Shown here piece by piece: positions 35,966 through 45,528 of a stretch of 64,000 nucleotides of DNA (within the stretch, counting starts at the first letter, position 1; every line of letters begins with the position of its first letter). Source of the stretch: an uncultured Dermabacteraceae bacterium (lineage in GTDB: Bacteria; Actinomycetota; Actinomycetes; Actinomycetales; Dermabacteraceae); NCBI GenBank assembly GCA_946223075.1, contig CAMILZ010000009.1, forward strand, positions 1-64,000. Direction: 5' to 3'. The position numbers were made by a program, and so were the translations under genes. The notes beneath the pieces were generated by a model. The model saw nothing but the letters and a program-made list of their open reading frames with translations. It was not told where the DNA came from and made no database searches.

Positions 35966-36523
35966 CTAACGAAACTCGAGATGAATCTCCGCCTGGGCGA
36001 CGTCGGAAACCGGCATCCTGTGCGGGCCGGGCGGAACCTTGTCGCCAGAGCGTGCTTTCGCGGCCTTCTTCGGAACGTGCGGCGGCTTCTGGACCTCAAA
36101 TACGAGCTCCTCGCCTTCGACGCCCTCAAGTCGGCCGAGGAAGGTGCGGCCCGACGTGTCGGTAATGTCGAGAAGGCGTGTGCGGGCGCGTTTGAAATGA
36201 CGGATCTCGGTGAGGGGCCGGAAGACGCCCGGGGTCGTGACCTCGAGAGTCGAGGGGCCCTCGCCGATGAGGCTTGCATCGGCATCGAGGAGATCCGAAA
36301 GTTCGCGCGACACCTCGGTCACGGTGTCGAGGTCCGCGCTCCCGATCTCATCTTCGTGAAGGTCCACGACGACGTCGAGGAGCGTAGCCGAGCCGCGCTT
36401 TTTCACGTCGAGCGATTCGAGAACAAGGCCGTGCTTCTCAATGACTGGCGCGAAAACCTTCGAGAGCTCCTGCACCTGGCCGGTCTCGGCGGAGGTGGCG
36501 TTCTTCTCCGCGTTCGTCTCCAT
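35966..36523 (-). CDS. rimP: Ribosome maturation factor RimP
   Basis: RimP assists early 30S assembly. The 185-residue protein has the RimP N-terminal domain (LVLESLDVKKRGSATLLDVVVD, then DLDTVTEVSRELSDLLD) and the SH3-like C-terminal domain (RTFLGRLEGVEGEELVFEV), with a short basic insertion near residue 160. The ATG has a strong AAAGGAG site. It heads the rimP-nusA-ylxR-infB group and is divergent from the lipoprotein gene. Confidence 0.94.
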   Translation of the reverse strand: METNAEKNATSAETGQVQELSKVFAPVIEKHGLVLESLDVKKRGSATLLDVVVDLHEDEIGSADLDTVTEVSRELSDLLDADASLIGEGPSTLEVTTPGVFRPLTEIRHFKRARTRLLDITDTSGRTFLGRLEGVEGEELVFEVQKPPHVPKKAAKARSGDKVPPGPHRMPVSDVAQAEIHLEFR

Positions 36524-36620
36524 GGGGGCTCCTTTCGCGCGCTCGTTCCTACCCAATAGAGTGGGACATCGAGATCATAATGTGCTGAACATCGTGGCAC
36601 ATTCGCGAGCGAGGAGCCAC

Positions 36621-37667
36621 ATGAGAAATACCCAAAAAGTCCTGGCCAGACGCGGGTTTCTCAGCGTGGCGCTCGCCACGCCGTTGCTCGCGGGCTGCTC
36701 AGGGCCCACGCGGATCGCACTTGGGGGACGTGAAACCTACACTCCCCCTCCCCCGGGCATCGACGAGATTTACCGCACGGAACTTCTCAAAGCTGTGACG
36801 GACCTCGCCGCAAGCACCGCACATGCCGAACCCAAAGGCGACTTCCCGGCGCTGCTCACCGCCCCTCTCGAGGTCCATCAAAAGGCACTGCGAACGGGAG
36901 CCGAGCAGGAAAAGACCGCCTCGGCCGAGGTAGAAAGCTCCGCTCGCTCGACCGCGTCAGCGATGAGCGGCTCGCGAGGAGTTAAGGTTCCAGCTGCGCG
37001 CGCCATGGTCGAGGCCTCGCGAAACCTCGCCTCCCTCCGCGATCTTTACGCCCACGCGGCCATCCAAGTTTCCGGCGATTTCGCCGACCTCTGCGCCTCG
37101 GGGGCGGCATGGGCCGAGCTTGCTGCCGCACGTCTCGCACGCCGCGCGAGAGCCGCCGGCATCAACGACGTGCGCGCCCCGAAAGGGTTTTCCGATGCCA
37201 AGCCCGCGCGCGAGGTACCCGACATCGATCCGCCGGAACCGGCCGACGCCAATCTCATCAAAGCCCCGCTTCAGAGCGCGCAAACCGACGAGAACTTTGC
37301 CGCCTACGCCCTCGAGGTCGCGGCGACTCGCGTCGCGAAAAACCATCGCGACGGCTACGTCAAAGCCGCAAACCTCCACGCCGAACGCGCCGAAGCTTTC
37401 GGTGAGGTCGCGGCGCGCCTTGGCTTCGATCCGGTCGCGCGCGAGGCAGGCTACGCGCTTCCGCATCCGTTCAGCGCGGAGGATGCCGCCACGATGCGCG
37501 TCGATGTCACGGCGCGGTCACTGGCGAACGCCGTGGAGCTCACGGGCCTCGCGCCGTTCAGCGAGCGCGCACCGTTCCTCTTTGCGGCACTCGAGAGCGC
37601 CAAGGCCCTCGAGCCGCTCGAGGAGCACATCGCCCCGTTTCCGGGAATCGACGCGGGCGAAAACTAA
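36621..37667 (+). CDS. Lipoprotein with DUF4439 (ferritin-like) domain
   Basis: A 348-residue exported protein. The signal peptide has a twin-arginine-like start (ARRGFLSVALATPLLAGC) and a lipobox LLAGC, so it is probably anchored in the membrane as a lipoprotein. The C-terminal 130 residues (from QTDENFAAYALEVAATRVAKN) are a helical ferritin-like DUF4439 domain, often encoded next to rimP in actinobacteria. The middle is Ala-rich helix. No iron-binding residues could be assigned. Function is unknown. The ATG has a GAGGAG site. Confidence 0.75.
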   Translation: MRNTQKVLARRGFLSVALATPLLAGCSGPTRIALGGRETYTPPPPGIDEIYRTELLKAVTDLAASTAHAEPKGDFPALLTAPLEVHQKALRTGAEQEKTASAEVESSARSTASAMSGSRGVKVPAARAMVEASRNLASLRDLYAHAAIQVSGDFADLCASGAAWAELAAARLARRARAAGINDVRAPKGFSDAKPAREVPDIDPPEPADANLIKAPLQSAQTDENFAAYALEVAATRVAKNHRDGYVKAANLHAERAEAFGEVAARLGFDPVAREAGYALPHPFSAEDAATMRVDVTARSLANAVELTGLAPFSERAPFLFAALESAKALEPLEEHIAPFPGIDAGEN

Positions 37668-37694
37668 AGAAACTCAGCGCTTCGAGCGCGATCC

Positions 37695-39461
37695 CTAGCC
37701 GCGCAGGTCCCTGAGAATCTCCTCAAGCGCCTCTTCAACGGGAACTTCGCGGTTCTCCCCGCTTTGGCGGTCACGCACTTCGACGACGCCCTTCTCGAGC
37801 CCTCGTCCCACAACGACCGTCGTGGGAAGCCCAAGCAGCTCAGCATCCTTGAATTTCACACCGGGCGAGACCTTCGGGCGATCGTCAAAGAGTACATCGA
37901 AGCCCTCGGCCTCGAGAGCTGCGGCGATCTCCTCCGCCTTGTCAAAAACATCCTGGTTTTTACCGGTCGCGAGAACGTGCACGTCGAGCGGCGCGATGGC
38001 CCTCGGCCACGCGAGACCCTTCTCGTCGTGGTAGGTCTCAGCGATCGCCGCGACAGCGCGAGTCACGCCGATGCCATAGGACCCCATCGTGACGACCTGC
38101 TGCTTGCCGTTCTCATCGAGAACCTTGAGGCCGAGCGCCTCGGCGTACTTGCGGCCGAGCTGGAAGATGTGCCCCATCTCCATGCCGCGGGTGAGCGTAA
38201 GCGGCCCCGAGCCGTCGGGGGACGGATCTCCATCGCGCACCTCGGCGACCTCGGCGAAGCCGTCGCCCGCGAAGTCGCGCCCGGCGACGACACCGACGGT
38301 GTGCACGCCCTCGCGGTTGGCGCCCGCGACCCACGTCGTGCCATCCACGGCTCGGGGGTCGAGCAGAAGGCGATAACCGTTGCCCTCGAGGCCCCAGCCC
38401 TGCGGGCCGATGTAGCCCTTCTTCACGTCCGGATACTTCTCGAAGTCTTGCTCGGTGAAGGGGCGCACCTCGTTCGGAGCGAGCGCGGTCTCGAGACGCT
38501 TCTCATCGGCCTGGCGGTCGCCCGGAATCATGATGAGCAGCGGAGACTCTTCACCCTCGGGCGTCTTTTCGATGTAGACGAGCGCCTTGAGCGTGTCGGC
38601 CGGCTCCCACGCACGCGCATCCTCACGCGGGGTGTTCTCGTTGAGGAAGGAGACGAGCGCGTCGATCGTGGTGGCGCCGGGAGTCTCGATATCGCAGGCC
38701 GCGGGGAGCGCCGCGATGGCCTCGGCATCAAGGGGCTCGCCGGCCACCGTCGTCACCGCCTCAACATTGGCGGCGTACCCCGCGGGGCTCAGCGCGAACG
38801 TATCCTCACCCACGGGCGTCGGGTGGAGGAACTCCTCGGATCGAGAGCCGCCCATGGCACCCGCATCGGCTTTGGCGATCACGATCTCGAGACCGAGACG
38901 CTTGAAGACACGCTGGTATGCCTCGCGCATGATCATGTAGGAGCGCTCGAGGCCCTCATCGTCGATGTCGAAGCTGTAGGCGTCCTTCATCACGAACTCT
39001 CGCACGCGCAAAAGACCCGCGCGCGGACGCGCCTCATCGCGGTACTTCGTTTGCACCTGATAGAGCGAGATTGGCACATCCTTGTAGGACGTGAAGAGGT
39101 CCTTCACCGCGAGGGTGAACATTTCTTCGTGGGTGGGGCCGAGCAGCATGTCGGCGCCCTTGCGGTCCTTGAGCCTAAAGAGGTTGTCGCCGTATTCGCT
39201 CCAGCGGTTCGTCTCCTCGTACGGTTCGCGAGGAAGGAGGGCCGGGAAGAGGATCTCGTGGCTGCCCGCGGCATCCATCTCCTCGCGCACGATCGCTTCG
39301 ACCTTTCGCAGGACCTTGAGTCCGAGCGGGAGCCACGTGTAGATACCGGGGGCCGTGCGGCGGATGTAGCCGGCACGCACGAGCAGCTTGTGGCTCGCAA
39401 ACTCGGCCTCGGCCGGATCTTCTCGAAGGGTGCGAATAAAGCTCGATGACATGCGGAGCAT
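37695..39461 (-). CDS. proS: Prolyl-tRNA synthetase
   Basis: ProS charges tRNA-Pro. The 588-residue protein is the bacterial type with an editing domain inserted between motifs 2 and 3. Visible parts are the motif 1 region, motif 2 around YRDEARPRAGLLRVREFVMKD (two shorter parts), the editing domain near residues 230-400 and motif 3 with SYGIGVTR, then the anticodon-binding domain. The ATG at 39461 has an AGGAGG site. It is divergent from the alarmone synthetase gene. Confidence 0.97.
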   Translation of the reverse strand: MLRMSSSFIRTLREDPAEAEFASHKLLVRAGYIRRTAPGIYTWLPLGLKVLRKVEAIVREEMDAAGSHEILFPALLPREPYEETNRWSEYGDNLFRLKDRKGADMLLGPTHEEMFTLAVKDLFTSYKDVPISLYQVQTKYRDEARPRAGLLRVREFVMKDAYSFDIDDEGLERSYMIMREAYQRVFKRLGLEIVIAKADAGAMGGSRSEEFLHPTPVGEDTFALSPAGYAANVEAVTTVAGEPLDAEAIAALPAACDIETPGATTIDALVSFLNENTPREDARAWEPADTLKALVYIEKTPEGEESPLLIMIPGDRQADEKRLETALAPNEVRPFTEQDFEKYPDVKKGYIGPQGWGLEGNGYRLLLDPRAVDGTTWVAGANREGVHTVGVVAGRDFAGDGFAEVAEVRDGDPSPDGSGPLTLTRGMEMGHIFQLGRKYAEALGLKVLDENGKQQVVTMGSYGIGVTRAVAAIAETYHDEKGLAWPRAIAPLDVHVLATGKNQDVFDKAEEIAAALEAEGFDVLFDDRPKVSPGVKFKDAELLGLPTTVVVGRGLEKGVVEVRDRQSGENREVPVEEALEEILRDLRG

Positions 39462-39605
39462 GGGGCGTTGTCCTCCTGGCAACAGGGGTTTCGAGGCGAA
39501 TTCCTCAGGCTCTCACAGTGTAGTGCGCACACCGGGTCCACCCCGCAATATCCCAGGACGCACCGCGTATCGTGGAGTGTCACTCGTCACCACGGGAAGG
39601 TTGAA

Positions 39606-40385
39606 ATGTCTGAGCCGCTCACGCTTTCGGGTATCGGGCCATCTCCTTCGATGGCCTATTTGCGTGCCCTCATTGGCGAGGGTGATGCCCTGCGAGAGGA
39701 AATTGAAGGCGATGCGGATCGCCTCATGCAGATCGTCCGTGAAAAACTCGAGGGTTTCCTCATGCCGTACGAGTTCGGCCTCAAAGAGATTCTCACGAAG
39801 ATCGAAATCCTCTCAGGTGAATGGGACGTGACAACTCCGCACAACCCCATCGAGCACGTGAAGACTCGCGTGAAATCAATGGACTCGCTCCTCGGCAAAC
39901 TCGTACGCACCGAGTGCCCGCCCGATCTCGACGAGATCCGCAATCGCATTCGTGATATCGGCGGCGTGCGCATCACGTGCAGTTACGTGCAGGACTGCTA
40001 CCTCGTGGCGCATGCCCTCGCCTCGCAGCCCGACATCACACTGCTCGAGGAAAAGGACTACATCGCGAACGTGAAGCCGAGCGGCTACCGCTCCCTCCAC
40101 CTCATCCTCGAGGTCCCCGTGTTCCTCTCGACCCGCACGATCGATGTGCCGATCGAGGTGCAGATCCGCACGATCGCGATGGATTTTTGGGCGAGCGCAG
40201 AGCACGAGCTCAAGTACAAGTACCGCGGTGAGCTGCCCGCCACGATGCGAGAAAAACTCGTGGAAATCGCCGCCACCGCCGCAAGCCTCGATGAGCAAAT
40301 GGGCATCGTGCGCGACCAAATCGAGGGTCCGTCACTCCCCGGTCGCGAAAGCGCCTCGCCGGGCGGGGCGCCGAGCGAGACCTAA
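39606..40385 (+). CDS. Small alarmone synthetase (RelA/SpoT synthetase domain)
   Basis: A 259-residue (p)ppGpp synthetase of the single-domain type (RelQ/RelP-like). It has the RelA/SpoT synthetase core: VKTRVKSMDSLLGKL (substrate loop), DIGGVRITCSYV, KPSGYRSLHLILEVP and VEVQIRTIAMDFWASAEHELKYK with the catalytic glutamate region. The HD hydrolase, TGS and ACT domains of full Rel are absent. The ATG has a GGGAAGG site. Its 3' end overlaps the GNAT gene by 4 bases on the opposite strand. Confidence 0.88.
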   Translation: MSEPLTLSGIGPSPSMAYLRALIGEGDALREEIEGDADRLMQIVREKLEGFLMPYEFGLKEILTKIEILSGEWDVTTPHNPIEHVKTRVKSMDSLLGKLVRTECPPDLDEIRNRIRDIGGVRITCSYVQDCYLVAHALASQPDITLLEEKDYIANVKPSGYRSLHLILEVPVFLSTRTIDVPIEVQIRTIAMDFWASAEHELKYKYRGELPATMREKLVEIAATAASLDEQMGIVRDQIEGPSLPGRESASPGGAPSET

Positions 40386-41251
40386 AACAGCACCGTCGCG
40401 AGCTCCCCTACCGGCTCGAAGCCCGCGCGCGCATAGGCTCGGCGCGCACGCACGTTAAACGAGTTGACGTAGAGGGTCACGCGCGGTGCGTGATCGCGAC
40501 GGATAAGCTCCGCGGTCTCCCTCATGAAAGGCGCGGCGAGACCCCTTCCGCGATAGGCCGGATCAATCCATACGCCATGGACTTGCGCGACACCGCCGAA
40601 GAGCGCGCCGAGATCTGCCTTGAACACGATCCGTTCACCGTCACACGCGATGTAGGTACGAGACTCGCGAATTAAATACTCGACTCGCGCGCGATACCCC
40701 CGACCGCCATCGCCTCGGCACGGATCCGTTCCCACTTCCTCGCGGAACATCGCCACAGCGGCGGGAAACACGCGATTGAGGTCTCGCGGTTCGGCTCTGG
40801 TCACGATGGCGGGGGTATGGTCCGACGCTTGCCCGGCGGAATATTCGAGCAGGGGCTGGTGGCTTCGCATCTCGCGCTCGCGGGGCATGCCTTCGCGCAT
40901 CACGTGCCACATGTGCATCGCGATGCCGTGCTCGGCAACGATGGACGAGTATCGCGTCGAAAGCGCGAGGGCATGGCGAGCCAGGCGCTCGATCGCGTCG
41001 AAAGAATCGGGGGCGAGAACGCTCGCACTCACGCCGTGCCACAGGATTCCCCGAATCGCCGACCCCCGCGTGAGAACCGTGAATTCGGAGGCACTGCGAC
41101 CCACCGCCGCGAGTTCCTCGAATCTCGCGGAGGCAAGGGTGCTCACGTGCGCTTCGCGGAGCATCGCTTCGCGCGCGGGTTCGACCCACTCCCCTTGGAG
41201 GGGGCGGATATCCGCAGGGCGTTTGCGCCACAGTGCCGAAATAGGGCTCAC
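40382..41251 (-). CDS. GNAT family N-acetyltransferase with DUF4081 domain
   Basis: A 289-residue protein with an N-terminal DUF4081 domain and a C-terminal GNAT fold. The acetyl-CoA motif is VHGVWIDPAYRGRGLAAPFM near residue 235, followed by VTLYVNSFNVRARRAYARAGF, which is typical of acetyltransferase motif B. The GTG start overlaps the rseP-type stop (GTGA), so translation is coupled. Actinobacteria usually have this gene just after ispG; here ispG is not present and it follows the protease directly. Its acceptor substrate is unknown. Confidence 0.88.
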   Translation of the reverse strand: MSPISALWRKRPADIRPLQGEWVEPAREAMLREAHVSTLASARFEELAAVGRSASEFTVLTRGSAIRGILWHGVSASVLAPDSFDAIERLARHALALSTRYSSIVAEHGIAMHMWHVMREGMPREREMRSHQPLLEYSAGQASDHTPAIVTRAEPRDLNRVFPAAVAMFREEVGTDPCRGDGGRGYRARVEYLIRESRTYIACDGERIVFKADLGALFGGVAQVHGVWIDPAYRGRGLAAPFMRETAELIRRDHAPRVTLYVNSFNVRARRAYARAGFEPVGELATVLF

Positions 41252-42585
41252 CGGAAAAGAGTCACCGGCTTCACGATGTCGGCATAAATGAGCAGCACGC
41301 TCATGAGGAGGAAGGCGATCGCGATGACGTTCGTGACGGGCAGCATGCGCGAGGCATCGACGGGACCCGGATCGGGCTTGCCGCGCAGCTTCGCGAGGCG
41401 CCGGCGGGCTGCCTCGTAGAGCGCGGCGGCGACGTGCCCACCATCGAGCGGCATGAGCGGCACGAGATTGAACACGAAAAGTGCCATGTTGAGAGAACCG
41501 AGCATCGAGAGGAACGTCCACGCCTTTTCCTTGAGGGAGAAGCCTGGCGAATCGTGCGAGACGATCTCTCCCGCGAGCCTGCTCACTCCCACGACCCCCA
41601 TGGGACCGTTGGGGTCGCGATCTTCACTGCTGAAGGCCGCCTTGCCAATCTCCCATATGCGCACGGGCAGAGTCACGACAACCTTCGCGGTTCCCACGAA
41701 CTGCTCCCACACGGCACCGGGAACCTCGGTGAGAGGCCTCGGCTCAAGCTCTTGCGTGCCGGTCACGCCAAGAAACCCCGCCTCGACCGTGTCGTAGGAA
41801 CCGTCGGCCTTCTTCACCGGTTCGCCTTTCGCATCCCGCGCAACAACCTCGTTTGCCACGGGCGTGGCGCTCACGGTCATTGACGTGCCGTCACGCACGA
41901 GGCCGATGTCAACGCTTTCGTTCGGATGCTTCCGAATGAGAGAACTCATCTCGTGGAAGTCCGCGACCCGAACGCCGTCAACCGACGTGATGACGTCACC
42001 GGGTCGGATACCCGCCGCGTATGCGGGTGCCTCGGGCATCCCCTCGCACGACGCATCTCTCGGGGCAGTCGCGGGCACGACGCACTGCGACACCGCGCTG
42101 ACTTGTGAGGTCACGTGCGGCAGCCCGAAGCCACTCAGCACAATCGCCGTGAGGACGACCGCAATGAGGAGGTTCATCGTGGGACCGCCGAGCATGACGA
42201 CGAGTTTCTTCGGCGCGCTCAGCGCGACGAACGTGCGGTGGCGATCCTCGGCCGAATACTGACTCGAATCCCACTCCTTCGCCTCTTCGCTCATCTGCTG
42301 GAAGAAGCCCGTGGAATCCTCGCGGATCACGTTCGGATCCTCACCCTTGTGCGGCGGGAACATGCCGATCATGCGAATGTAGCCGCCGAGCGGGATCGCC
42401 TTGATCCCATACTCGGTCTCGCCCTTGACGCGCGAAAAAAGGGTGGGGCCGAACCCGATCATGTATTGGGTGACGCGCACGCCGAAGCGCTTCGCGGGAA
42501 CGAGATGCCCGATCTCGTGGAGGGCAATCGAAAGCCCGAGCCCGGCAACCATGAGAAGGATGCCGAGCACGTAAAGAAGAATCAT
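41248..42585 (-). CDS. RseP-type site-2 membrane metalloprotease (M50B)
   Basis: An intramembrane zinc protease that cuts membrane-bound regulators. The 445-residue protein has the zinc motif HEIGH near residue 23 in the first membrane helix, a PDZ domain (PAYAAGIRPGDVITSVDGVRV near 190) and the second zinc-site segment LVPLMPLDGGH near 380. Three or four membrane segments are present. The start overlaps the DivIVA-domain gene stop. Actinobacterial homologs (Rip1) process anti-sigma factors and septal proteins; which target applies here is not known. The neighbours dxr and ispG, usual in this cluster, are missing. Confidence 0.93.
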   Translation of the reverse strand: MILLYVLGILLMVAGLGLSIALHEIGHLVPAKRFGVRVTQYMIGFGPTLFSRVKGETEYGIKAIPLGGYIRMIGMFPPHKGEDPNVIREDSTGFFQQMSEEAKEWDSSQYSAEDRHRTFVALSAPKKLVVMLGGPTMNLLIAVVLTAIVLSGFGLPHVTSQVSAVSQCVVPATAPRDASCEGMPEAPAYAAGIRPGDVITSVDGVRVADFHEMSSLIRKHPNESVDIGLVRDGTSMTVSATPVANEVVARDAKGEPVKKADGSYDTVEAGFLGVTGTQELEPRPLTEVPGAVWEQFVGTAKVVVTLPVRIWEIGKAAFSSEDRDPNGPMGVVGVSRLAGEIVSHDSPGFSLKEKAWTFLSMLGSLNMALFVFNLVPLMPLDGGHVAAALYEAARRRLAKLRGKPDPGPVDASRMLPVTNVIAIAFLLMSVLLIYADIVKPVTLFR

Positions 42586-43133
42586 CACGGAACGGAGGCC
42601 ATCACGTCGGCAACGTGATCAAGATAAACATCAACGACGGCCTCCTGGTAGCCGTCGGCACCCTTGCGCGCACGGAAAGCCGCGCGGCGAACATCGTCCA
42701 CACTCATCGCGAAGCCCTCGGTAAAGTACGCGTGGAGCTGATCGCACAGGTTGTCGACGTCCTCGCGGTCGTAGGCACGCTCGCCCTGACCCGCGGGGCG
42801 AAAACGCTCACCCGCGGGGCGTGAGAGACGCTCCTGGAGAACCTCCGCACGTTCGGTGAGGGCCGCGATCCACGCTTCTTCGCCGTCACGCTCGATCGCT
42901 TCATCACGGTACTGGAGGGCGAAGGCATCCGAAAGGCGGTCGAGAGCCTCATCGACGGCGACCATGTCGTAGCCGCCGCGCACGGTCGAGAACTTTGCCG
43001 TGATGACATCGGCCGGCTGGAAAGAACCATCGCGCCCCTCATACGCGGCACGCGCACGACGCAGGAAGTCATCGACTTCCTCAACGTTGTAGCCAAAGGT
43101 AAAACGCCCGGCACGTTGAAAAGCGGCACTCAT
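42585..43133 (-). CDS. DivIVA domain-containing protein
   Basis: A 182-residue protein with repeated DivIVA N-terminal-like segments: AGRFTFGYNVEEVDDFLRRAR at the start, KFSTVRGGYDMVAVDEALDRL in the middle and AFRARKGADGYQEAVVDVYLDHV near the end. Such segments bind curved membrane in DivIVA/Wag31, but this protein lacks the long coiled coil that follows in those proteins. It lies between rlmN and the protease gene. A role in polar or septal localisation is only an inference. Confidence 0.8.
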   Translation of the reverse strand: MSAAFQRAGRFTFGYNVEEVDDFLRRARAAYEGRDGSFQPADVITAKFSTVRGGYDMVAVDEALDRLSDAFALQYRDEAIERDGEEAWIAALTERAEVLQERLSRPAGERFRPAGQGERAYDREDVDNLCDQLHAYFTEGFAMSVDDVRRAAFRARKGADGYQEAVVDVYLDHVADVMASVP

Positions 43134-43254
43134 CTACTTGCTCCCTCCCTCGACGGGGATGCTCACGCGACAAATCTGGGGCGATGACGGGACCGCCCCT
43201 CCACCACTGTAGTGCCTGGACACGCGAAAGGCCGGCAGGCGTCGGACCCCAAAA

Positions 43255-44520
43255 TCACGCGCCGGTACCGCGCGCGATCTCCTCAACCCTCGCCACGCGA
43301 GCCTCACGGTCCTCGCGACGCGCATCGGTCTCCACAACCGTGGCGGCGAGCTGCCCGCACGCACCGTCGATATCACTTCCACGCGTGTCGCGGATCGTGG
43401 CCGAAATTCCGTGCTCGCGCAGGGTCTCGACGAACGTGCGCTCGACCCACGGATCAGACGCCGTCCACTTCGAGCCCTTGACGGGATTGAGCGGGATCGG
43501 GTTGACGTGCACCCAGTGAGCGCCTCCGCGGGCAATGAGGCGCTTCGCGAGGAGCTCCGCGCGTTCGGCCTGATCGTTGATGTCGCGAATGAGCGCATAC
43601 TCGATCGAGACTCGACGGCCCGTCGCCTCGAAATACTCCCATGCCGCATCGAGAATCTCGTCCACATCGAAACGCTGGTTGATCGGGACGAGCTCATTGC
43701 GCAGCTCATCGTCCGGCGCGTGAAGGGACACCGCGAGCGTCACCGGGATCTCTTCCTTCACGAGCTTGCGCACGGCGGGTGCGAGGCCCACGGTCGACAC
43801 GGTAATGTGCCGCGCGCCCATGCCGAAGCCCTCGGGAGAGGCGGCATTGAGCCGCTGGCAGGTGGTTGCCACGGCGCGGTAGTTCGCGAGCGGCTCGCCC
43901 ATGCCCATAAACACGATGTTGGACACTCGCCCTTCACCACCGGGAAGCTCACCACGCGAGAGAAGAAGGTTCGCGATGCGCACTTGCTCGAGGATTTCCG
44001 CGGCCGAAAGGTTTCTCGTGAGACCCATTTGGCCGGTCGCACAGAACGGGCAGTTCATGCCGCAGCCTGCCTCCGACGAAATGCACAGGGTCACGCGATT
44101 CGAGTAGCGCATGAGCACCGACTCCACGAGTGAGCCGTCGAACAGGCGCCACAGGAACTTCTGGGTCATGCCCTGATCGGCGCTCTGCTGCGACACCTTC
44201 GTGAGAAGAGTCGGGAAGAAACGCTCAACGAGCGCCGCTCGATCACCCTTGGGCAGGTCCGTCATGTCCTCGGGATCGGTCGTGAAATGCTCGAAGTAGT
44301 GCGTGGAGAGTTGCTTCGCACGGAAGGCGGGAAGCCCCATCTCCTTGACGGCCTCGGCGCGCTCCTCGAGCGTGAGATCCGCGAGATGTGCGGGCGGTTT
44401 GCCGCGGCGCGAAGGCCGCAATTGGAGCTGGCCGGGGGCGAGCCGGACAGGCTCCCCCTTGACCACCTCGCGCGAAAGGTCCTTCGCCACATCGAGCTTC
44501 GGGGTCGGTTTCTCAACCAC
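43255..44520 (-). CDS. rlmN: 23S rRNA (adenine(2503)-C(2))-methyltransferase
   Basis: RlmN methylates A2503 of 23S rRNA and A37 of some tRNAs by a radical-SAM reaction. The cluster motif CGMNCPFC is near residue 130, and the second catalytic cysteine is in SDIDGACGQLAA near 398. The GTG at 44520 has a GGAGG site inside the last codons of cdsA and overlaps it by 8 bases, so translation is coupled. The length of 421 residues includes a basic N-terminal extension of about 45 residues. Confidence 0.95.
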   Translation of the reverse strand: MVEKPTPKLDVAKDLSREVVKGEPVRLAPGQLQLRPSRRGKPPAHLADLTLEERAEAVKEMGLPAFRAKQLSTHYFEHFTTDPEDMTDLPKGDRAALVERFFPTLLTKVSQQSADQGMTQKFLWRLFDGSLVESVLMRYSNRVTLCISSEAGCGMNCPFCATGQMGLTRNLSAAEILEQVRIANLLLSRGELPGGEGRVSNIVFMGMGEPLANYRAVATTCQRLNAASPEGFGMGARHITVSTVGLAPAVRKLVKEEIPVTLAVSLHAPDDELRNELVPINQRFDVDEILDAAWEYFEATGRRVSIEYALIRDINDQAERAELLAKRLIARGGAHWVHVNPIPLNPVKGSKWTASDPWVERTFVETLREHGISATIRDTRGSDIDGACGQLAATVVETDARREDREARVARVEEIARGTGA

Positions 44521-45508
44521 TGATGGCCTCCACAATCGCGAGAAGAATGAACACGGTCGGGGCGGTGAGGAGCATGGAATCGAGGCGATCCATCATGCCG
44601 CCATGCCCCGGAAGAAGCTGCCCCATATCTTTGATCCGCAAGTCGCGCTTGAGGAGGGACTCGCTCAGATCACCGACGGTCGACACCACGACCATGACGG
44701 CGCCGAAGGCGAGGCCCCACCAAAGACCAACCTCGGGGAGCCACACGTAGCCAATGAGACCCGCGGCAGCAACACCGCCGATGAGGGAGCCGGCAAAGCC
44801 CTCCCACGTTTTCTTGGGGCTGATACTCGGCGCCATGGGGTGCTTACCGAAAAGCACACCTAAAGCGTAGCCACACGTGTCGTTCATAATCGGCACCACG
44901 AGGGCGAACATCACCTTGTTCGCACCGTTCGGCTGCGTCATAAGCAAGATCGTGAAACTCGCCATGAACGGCACCCACAAAAGCGCGAAGATCCCCGCCA
45001 CCGTATCGCGAAGCGCCATGAGGCCCGTCGCCTCGGTCGTGCGCCACACGATGAGCACGATCGCGCCGACGATCGTCGACACGAGAAGCCCTGAGGCTCC
45101 GTACTGCCACGTCGAGACGACAACACCGACACTCGCGACAAGTAACGGGATGGCGGGCACCCGCAAACGCGCCCCTTCGAGGGCATTCGCGACCTCGAGC
45201 GTGGCGATCACGACGGCGATCGCCACGACGGGCGTGAAGAGCACAGGAAGCACATACACGCAGCCGAACAGCACGGTGACGAGAGAGAACCCCACGGCGA
45301 TTGCGGCGGGCAGATTTCGCCCTGCGCGCGGCGTGCGCGCGTGGGTCGCGGCGGGTCGCTCGGAAACCTCCGCGACAAGTCGCTCTTCGCTCGCGAGGGT
45401 CTCGGGGGCAGCGACGGGCGGCTCCGGTGCGGTGCTTTCAGATATGGCAACGGCCGTGCCCGGCGTGGTGCCAGGCACGGCGCGTCGACGACCGTGGCGT
45501 GTATTCAC
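44513..45508 (-). CDS. cdsA: Phosphatidate cytidylyltransferase
   Basis: CdsA makes CDP-diacylglycerol from phosphatidate and CTP at the membrane. The CDS signature is complete in KRDLRIKDMGQLLPGHGG and MDRLD near residue 290. About eight membrane segments are present after a 60-residue polar N-terminus. It sits 20 bases after frr, in the standard pyrH-frr-cdsA order. Its product feeds PgsA. Confidence 0.94.
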   Translation of the reverse strand: MNTRHGRRRAVPGTTPGTAVAISESTAPEPPVAAPETLASEERLVAEVSERPAATHARTPRAGRNLPAAIAVGFSLVTVLFGCVYVLPVLFTPVVAIAVVIATLEVANALEGARLRVPAIPLLVASVGVVVSTWQYGASGLLVSTIVGAIVLIVWRTTEATGLMALRDTVAGIFALLWVPFMASFTILLMTQPNGANKVMFALVVPIMNDTCGYALGVLFGKHPMAPSISPKKTWEGFAGSLIGGVAAAGLIGYVWLPEVGLWWGLAFGAVMVVVSTVGDLSESLLKRDLRIKDMGQLLPGHGGMMDRLDSMLLTAPTVFILLAIVEAISG

Positions 45509-45528
45509 GAACGCTGAGGAGAAGCCGC

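Noticed and set aside
39606..40385. Full-length Rel (bifunctional ppGpp synthetase/hydrolase)
   Set aside because: The protein has only 259 residues and lacks the HD hydrolase, TGS and ACT domains.
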